Origin: an uncultured Aquimarina sp. | GTDB taxonomy: Bacteria > Bacteroidota > Bacteroidia > Flavobacteriales > Flavobacteriaceae | NCBI GenBank assembly: GCA_947497175.1 | Contig: CANMFM010000007.1 | Location: forward strand, 457,798-521,797 | Direction: 5' to 3' | DNA: 64,000 nucleotides | Shown here: one piece after another, positions 61,201 through 64,000 of the stretch | Numbering within the stretch: the first letter of the stretch is position 1 | Layout: the number at the start of each line of letters is the position of its first letter | Made by a program: the position numbers and the translations under genes | The notes under the pieces: generated by a model | What the model was told of the DNA's origin: nothing | Seen by the model: only the letters and a program-made list of their open reading frames with translations | Databases searched by the model: none

Positions 61201-62069
61201 CAGTCCCCTGTATAGGTAAAATGATTAATTTCACTAAAACCATCATTTTTAAACACTGATGTTTCACTAATCCCATCATTAACAACTGCTCTTACACGCC
61301 ATCCATACATTTTATCCGGTAGTAATTGTGGTTCTGCCGGGCCATACAGCAAAGTGGTAGCTCTAGTTGTTGTTTGATATAATGGTCGACTAGCTAGAAA
61401 ACCTGCTTGTGGATCCATCTGGGTATCCCACAATTCAGAGATCGTGAATTCATACTGTACATTAGTAGCATTTAGATGACGTGGTGTCCAATCAAAAACA
61501 ATATTTTGAGGATTACGTACCAAAACTTGTTCTCCTCGTCTAGGAGTATTTAAAAATGGAGGATCATTAAGAACTAAATAAACTGTTGCACAACTTTTAC
61601 GAGAAATTTGGCGATTTGATATCGCATCGTATACTTCGAAACAAAATCTATATAATCCTTCTTTTAGCGGAACACTATATTGGCGAGGATTAATTCCTCT
61701 TAAATTCTGTAGCTCGAAATAAGGACGTAAATCTATATTACTCAACCGCAAAGGAACACCACCGTCTAAAAAAATCGGATTAGCGCCTATAACCACATCA
61801 CTACTTTGTACAGATAAACCAGCATTATTCTCTAAATAAAATTTTAATCTAACCTGACGATTAGACTCGGTAATATCTGTTAATAATAAGTTTAGTAATA
61901 ACTTTTCTGAAGCAGATGAACCATACTCTGACAGTTTTAAACTATACGGAGGGATTACTTGTGGTGTTACATTAACAGGAAAAACCTGAGCATTTATTGT
62001 TAATGAAAACAGAAATAGTATATGTAAAAAATAAAGTGTAACTCTTTTTAGCATAATGATGTCTTTCAA
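55236..62069 (-). CDS. Giant secreted protein: TANFOR-like/FnIII N-terminus, zincin motif, C-terminal RelA/SpoT-like synthetase domain
   Basis: 2277 residues. A signal peptide (about 1-28; the ATG at residue 6 may be the true start) leads into a TANFOR-like region (about 30-285: VTPQVIPPYSLKLSEYGSS, NLLLTDI, IVFDWTPRH), a fibronectin type III domain (about 290-378), an acidic beta-rich stretch, and a zincin metallopeptidase motif HELGHGIFGLEH (His862, Glu863, His866, His873). After about 1600 come a GSR/DLD nucleotidyltransferase-like motif (Gly1649, Asp1676, Asp1678) and a GNAT-like segment around Gly1882. The C-terminal part carries GRAKR...S (2017-2024), DALGTR (Asp2053-Arg2058), SGY (2129-2131), GELQLIG (Glu2147) and AEHWVY (2161-2166), the ordered residues of RelA/SpoT synthetases. 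I infer a polymorphic toxin. It has no T9SS sorting domain of its own. Confidence 0.8.
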   Translation of the reverse strand: MKDIIMLKRVTLYFLHILFLFSLTINAQVFPVNVTPQVIPPYSLKLSEYGSSASEKLLLNLLLTDITESNRQVRLKFYLENNAGLSVQSSDVVIGANPIFLDGGVPLRLSNIDLRPYFELQNLRGINPRQYSVPLKEGLYRFCFEVYDAISNRQISRKSCATVYLVLNDPPFLNTPRRGEQVLVRNPQNIVFDWTPRHLNATNVQYEFTISELWDTQMDPQAGFLASRPLYQTTTRATTLLYGPAEPQLLPDKMYGWRVRAVVNDGISETSVFKNDGFSEINHFTYTGDCAEPAYVLAEAKNPTTEKIMWQGVDHIRYNVEYRKKDAESSIWFEGGTINEYTSIYNLEPGTTYEFRVGGQCLDNGPYTYSQIYEFTTTLANDEESTYNCGITPEIVINNQDPLEFMSANETFTAGDFPVTVREVNGRDGTFSGWGFIIVPYLQDTKIKVSFDSVKINTDYQLIDGIVVTDYDEDWGDMASVNEIGELFEGDNDIKEIDLNFDITIDDITVNEDGSITVTHPVSGVTTDYPAGDDVVIRDTNADGSSDTFHIDEDGNIREGGPVDESGGVDPENTPGVDEDGNVEQLTAKGLKITFEKSDSYLYGFDALPSGQDDKLDKHYEIIKDVDGKPYNIINKAVGNGKTDIIIGKVEITDNSISIDSLVIKTAKGELLAHKYNATTKEVTIDLKGYYSFEHENIYAILKPSKNDEKQTIAGLFSLWHLAKKDVNVTIIPVQGASVNESQIRTGINNIFGKASVNVNLTFANAFTVDPSLYGGDDILMGESGVFANYTDEQQAIIRSYKASTTTSLESYYVFVFGSNIKPSRAGVAGFMPVKRQFGFIFSDNVSKEEEGKSSLSGTIAHELGHGIFGLEHPFSELGTSKGATEWLMDYSDGTQLSHLDWAQIHNPDFKLYLFQDDQDGEYKPWTSLDGNLISSINDPDNEGAKSFLSLTGNIVTLPANARDFTFSNNGYLLRFTIGNERYLSLSTTGNNKKFKGYYFDAKKNAQGKFSIKGSTPYSGHLDNPDGDVYIYYAKNDDSVSTTGCGASVIYKAKYEKSVLGDVNNGGIDLKTIEEDDIVGLSTVITPVKIGESSEAINCLNGRTKEFFKFVLEHYDYHGFSLDNEFQGQLIAELEKFSKGVFIKHLDGEDPATESQTTVRIREMLNYGHIEFLAKLKEVTSQGTYETLIVNFEDFNHMKDLYLTYSISQKLDANCTLFEKLQTVIDKQYKEYGEVKFNLEFFTAVGKSGYELITGNEIFELLSCLLENLKIPASVYNPNRFDSKTQDLFFELLERVYGISPESLVSKFGVTDATVDFATYGVACGCGAWNSLIDLVKGLTDLAAGLTNADLGTNVSDFFDKLFDDGGFSAMGAGMWELIKDHHGYAEGYGADSYQVTYATCYDIVFVASFFVGLGELKLISQAGRAGEISEIGMIILRSAMRSVKNTPAAWANLAKNISKLPNRAARKAVLTIADKAPKGVLDVIAKGVGTERFTAIVFHYGMQKGIAEFSAQGLRILEPIGTSSDKITKIIYKSSETLNDAARPGQKITYTIGTNSEGKIVHFIEDVANAADDIFATIQKSNEELIATLKTQNPGKTNKQIAELAKDEIKLPEYPFGYTEQQFIEAQAFIKDELVKLGVKDAEGFATGSRIFGITMNPAKTDRFGKAVVDFSKKDLDITIITPKNLPKPKLDAIKAAYKQKNGHPLGIVHIKDVRQLQYKPIYGKIPLTISASKVLDDFPRIVDKITDLGFSEATKTKFIESFGELPKTLKILDDSPDMLDAWKALDDIGVAEAVKKNVTELQEATEHVVAAGGYKAWKASEAGKVNKLWTSVSKSSNGKYYIVKYVGGASEGVGGAKLIDDGILSLDINIPQYLQKQKLGSEIIEDAIATLKPKKVQGEWAKGSKYPGGESVNLTKYRENLAKGMSKEAAALDTPTGRMMQKNGFDGKPEIIKNDLDDSVIVHFTGKGGNSGKVAVTYDDFLNYAKEAYEIYSKSLPDAIKQIEDIVGSVGKVQGRAKRAESAANRLQRAASNGWLDDLDSVEKALDNIWDALGTRVILNDGASTVDNVVNRIADAIKKGEIDIVAVNSLTGKNGIPYLTEKHLRQLEEASSSVGKSIKAVPKQYDSGYTVGTIFIKYADNVRGELQLIGSKTLKIANAEHWVYDAFLGKPYDDYLNAFAGGTKDVAKTLIEKIRKPALELSSDQRSLYNDYLNAVYQNARKIESGGTPSSVNLPSGISSNLTVDNLIKTDELLEGLKSGSVNTQEVQSFINTLD

Positions 62070-62107
62070 TATATTAAAGTACGTCTATGACTTAACTTTT
62101 TTCAATT

Positions 62108-63463
62108 TTATTCTTTTTGAACTTTAATATCTATAATGATATATGAATTTTGACCATCGTCAATAAAATCTTTAATTTTAATAGCACCTTTTCTACCATC
62201 CTGCATCTCAAATAAAACTATTCTGGGTACCATCGTGTTATCAAATGCCTGTAATCCTCCAGAAGTTTCTTCTATTGTAAGGTTTCTAAGCAGATTATCA
62301 TTTTGCATTCCATCAAATTGACTTGGAGTTAAAGAAGCGGTACAACCACATAACTCTTGAGAATTTATAAATTTGGTTGTTGTTGGATTTTGCAATTCTT
62401 CAAAAACCACGGCATCAGTACCTATTCTATCAGGGCTTACAAATCGATTGCGATCAAAACTATTATCTAGACCAAAAAATACGAGATCAACACTTGCTCC
62501 CAACTCAGGCCTTGCTGTAATTTCTTGTCTATTGTATACACTACGGTTGTCAATGCTATAAAAACTACCTACAGTGTTCATTGAATGAGCCGTATTGATT
62601 CCCAATCTAATATTGTTTAATTCTCTTAGGTTTGTATTGGCAAAGAATTCAAATTGTTGCGTAATTGTTTTTGTATCTTTTCCGTTTGATGCTCTGAGTG
62701 TTATCGTTTTAACTCCTGTTTCGGTAAATACAACTTCTGGGTTTTCTTCTGTTGATACTCTAGGAGTTCCCCCTTCGAAACTCCAATCATAAGAAGTTGC
62801 ACTTATAGAATTATTTTGAAATTGAATACGAACGGGAATCTGAAAATCGTCATCTACAAAAGCAACATCGCTTTCAAAATCAGCAACTAAAAACGGATCT
62901 ACTGTAATCGTTTTTTCAAGATCATAAGTTTCACGACCATTACTAATTTCTAATCGTATTGTATGCTCACCTGGTTCAGAAAAAGTTACTTCACCTGGAT
63001 TTTGGTTATTTGAAGAAGCTGGTGTTCCTCCTTCAAAGGTCCAATTATAACTATCGGCTCCGGTAGAAGTATTTTGAAAAGTAAAACTAGCTGGAGAAAA
63101 TGTATCTCCCAGATTCGTAATTTCAAAGTCTATAATAACGGGGTCATCTATTTGAATTTCTAAGACTTTAGTGTCAACAGATCCATCTTGATTACTTGCA
63201 GTAAGCTCAATAGAATATACTCCTTTTTCGTTATATTGAATTACCCCAGGGTTTCTATCTACAGACCTTGACGGAACTCCACCTTCAAAAGTCCATTCGT
63301 AATCTTCTCCTCCTTCAGTTCTATTAAAGAAAACAACCTGAACCGGGATTGAAAAATCGTCATTGAATACTTCAAATTCAAAATCTACCAAAACGGGAAC
63401 CGCTTCTTCTTTAGCGCAATTGAATAAGCAAAATATGGTTAGTATATATATAATTTTCTTCAT
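62108..63463 (-). CDS. Lipoprotein with three PKD domains
   Basis: 451 residues with a lipoprotein signal (lipobox LFNC, Cys16) and three successive PKD domains (about 25-110, 112-195, 197-285), each with the core YxWTFEGGxP and a VTF or IQY strand followed by GxxTIxLxxSN: EDYEWTFEGGVPSRS, DSYNWTFEGGTPASSN, TSYDWSFEGGTPRVST. A C-terminal domain of about 165 residues follows (FYSIDNRSVYNRQE, RIVLFEMQDGRKGAIKIKDF). PKD domains mediate protein or carbohydrate contacts at the cell surface. It lies 38 bp upstream of the giant gene, so it is probably its surface partner. Confidence 0.85.
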   Translation of the reverse strand: MKKIIYILTIFCLFNCAKEEAVPVLVDFEFEVFNDDFSIPVQVVFFNRTEGGEDYEWTFEGGVPSRSVDRNPGVIQYNEKGVYSIELTASNQDGSVDTKVLEIQIDDPVIIDFEITNLGDTFSPASFTFQNTSTGADSYNWTFEGGTPASSNNQNPGEVTFSEPGEHTIRLEISNGRETYDLEKTITVDPFLVADFESDVAFVDDDFQIPVRIQFQNNSISATSYDWSFEGGTPRVSTEENPEVVFTETGVKTITLRASNGKDTKTITQQFEFFANTNLRELNNIRLGINTAHSMNTVGSFYSIDNRSVYNRQEITARPELGASVDLVFFGLDNSFDRNRFVSPDRIGTDAVVFEELQNPTTTKFINSQELCGCTASLTPSQFDGMQNDNLLRNLTIEETSGGLQAFDNTMVPRIVLFEMQDGRKGAIKIKDFIDDGQNSYIIIDIKVQKE

Positions 63464-63535
63464 TTGGGCTACTTCATTTTTGTCTTATCTAATATTGTTC
63501 TCAAACACTTATAAAAATATTGCATTCATCTACTT

Positions 63536-64000
63536 CTATTCAAACACCAACTTTAATGTTTGAGAGGATCCATTTGGTGTTTCTAATAACATCAAATAAA
63601 CTCCTGAGGACATTGTCATAGAATAATCTAACAAGAAATCGATACTATTTTTTTCTGTCCTTTCATTCATCGTTTTACCAGACATAAGATCAATTATCTT
63701 TACCGTTACATTAGAGGCTTCTGCCAATGTAATTTTTGTTTTAAACGAACCCTCATTTGGATTTGGATATATAATAAATTCTTCGATAAACTCTCCGGGT
63801 TTTGTATTTACCTCGGGAGACTCTATGGCCGGTTGTACCAAAACAGTCTTTGTAAAATCCTCATAACAATCCTTTTGATAGGATCTTAGGTTAATTTCAT
63901 ATGCACCCTGGTCGGCAAATCGCAATATCAATTCTTCATTGGTTTGAGAAACTATCTCGATACCATCGGGTATGCTCCATTCTACACGATCACCAAGAGG
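63536..64000 (-). CDS. T9SS-sorted secreted protein (partial, N-terminus beyond window)
   Basis: Frame open to the window edge. Only the C-terminal ~154 residues are seen. First part: a PKD/Ig-like strand region (DRVEWSIPDGIEIVSQTNEEL, LRFADQGAYEINLRS). It ends with a type A T9SS sorting domain: IIYPNPNEGSFKTKITL, NVTVKIIDLMSGKTM, SGVYLMLLETPNG, LKLVFE. That domain directs export across the outer membrane by the type IX secretion system, specific to Bacteroidetes. It is first in the run with the PKD lipoprotein (72-bp gap) and the giant protein. Confidence 0.88.
   Translation of the reverse strand, partial: PLGDRVEWSIPDGIEIVSQTNEELILRFADQGAYEINLRSYQKDCYEDFTKTVLVQPAIESPEVNTKPGEFIEEFIIYPNPNEGSFKTKITLAEASNVTVKIIDLMSGKTMNERTEKNSIDFLLDYSMTMSSGVYLMLLETPNGSSQTLKLVFE

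Noticed and set aside
55236..62069. Rhs/YD-repeat or contact-dependent toxin carrier
   Set aside because: No YD repeats, no filamentous haemagglutinin repeats and no VENN/PxxxxDPxGL motifs; the carrier is TANFOR/FnIII-like.

Overview
The window comes from a low-GC marine member of the Bacteroidetes, most likely Flavobacteriaceae (an Aquimarina-like relative is a guess). The evidence is a C-terminal type IX secretion (T9SS) sorting domain, Bacteroidetes-only families (DUF4290, DUF2911, the ~670-residue urocanate hydratase), MutS2 without an Smr domain, MurA with Asp in place of the catalytic Cys, and promoters of the flavobacterial type (TTTG, 19 nt, TAnnTTTG).

Layout. 1-2.9 kb: ung (cut by the window edge) divergent from mutS2. 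2.9-8.3 kb: a sugar-type operon of PIG-L deacetylase, a 37-residue membrane peptide, a sodium:solute symporter and a Gfo/Idh oxidoreductase. 8.3-13.8 kb: DUF2911, aquaporin, and an SRPBCC-SDR-photolyase operon, then an NTF2-like protein and a small outer-membrane barrel. 14-21 kb: the histidine-utilisation operon hutH-hutI-hutU-hutG facing a LysR regulator. 21-22.2 kb: an AT-rich gap with a probable 26-codon gene that has its own promoter and terminator. 22.2-33.6 kb: a long minus-strand acyl-CoA catabolic cluster (MaoC, three SDRs, two MDR reductases, an APH-type kinase next to an acyl-CoA dehydrogenase, and a second dehydrogenase), with a 20-bp perfect palindrome upstream and a Crp-family gene beyond it. 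33.9-49.2 kb: sensor kinase, a MITE-like hairpin, murA, DUF4290, a degenerate 21-22 bp tandem repeat array, DUF493, a molybdenum-hydroxylase operon, an AAA ATPase, recQ, fmt, HU, YqgE, a class IV aminotransferase, a START-like protein and tRNA-Met(CAT).

49.3-64 kb is the exciting part. A T9SS-sorted protein, a PKD lipoprotein and a 2277-residue secreted protein form a minus-strand run. The giant protein has an N-terminal TANFOR-like/FnIII region, an HExxH zincin motif, and a C-terminal segment that matches by eye the RelA/SpoT alarmone-synthetase fold. The next gene starts on the base after its stop codon. Facing that run, and overlapping its last gene by 11 bp, is a compact HD-domain protein with the residue pattern of small alarmone hydrolases (MESH1/SAH). 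I read this as a candidate polymorphic toxin of the toxSAS/Tas1 kind paired with an alarmone-hydrolase immunity protein, in a T9SS setting. This is inferred from motifs only and has not been tested.

Limits: no searches were run. Family names rest on recognised motifs. Promoters, operators and repeats were read by eye.
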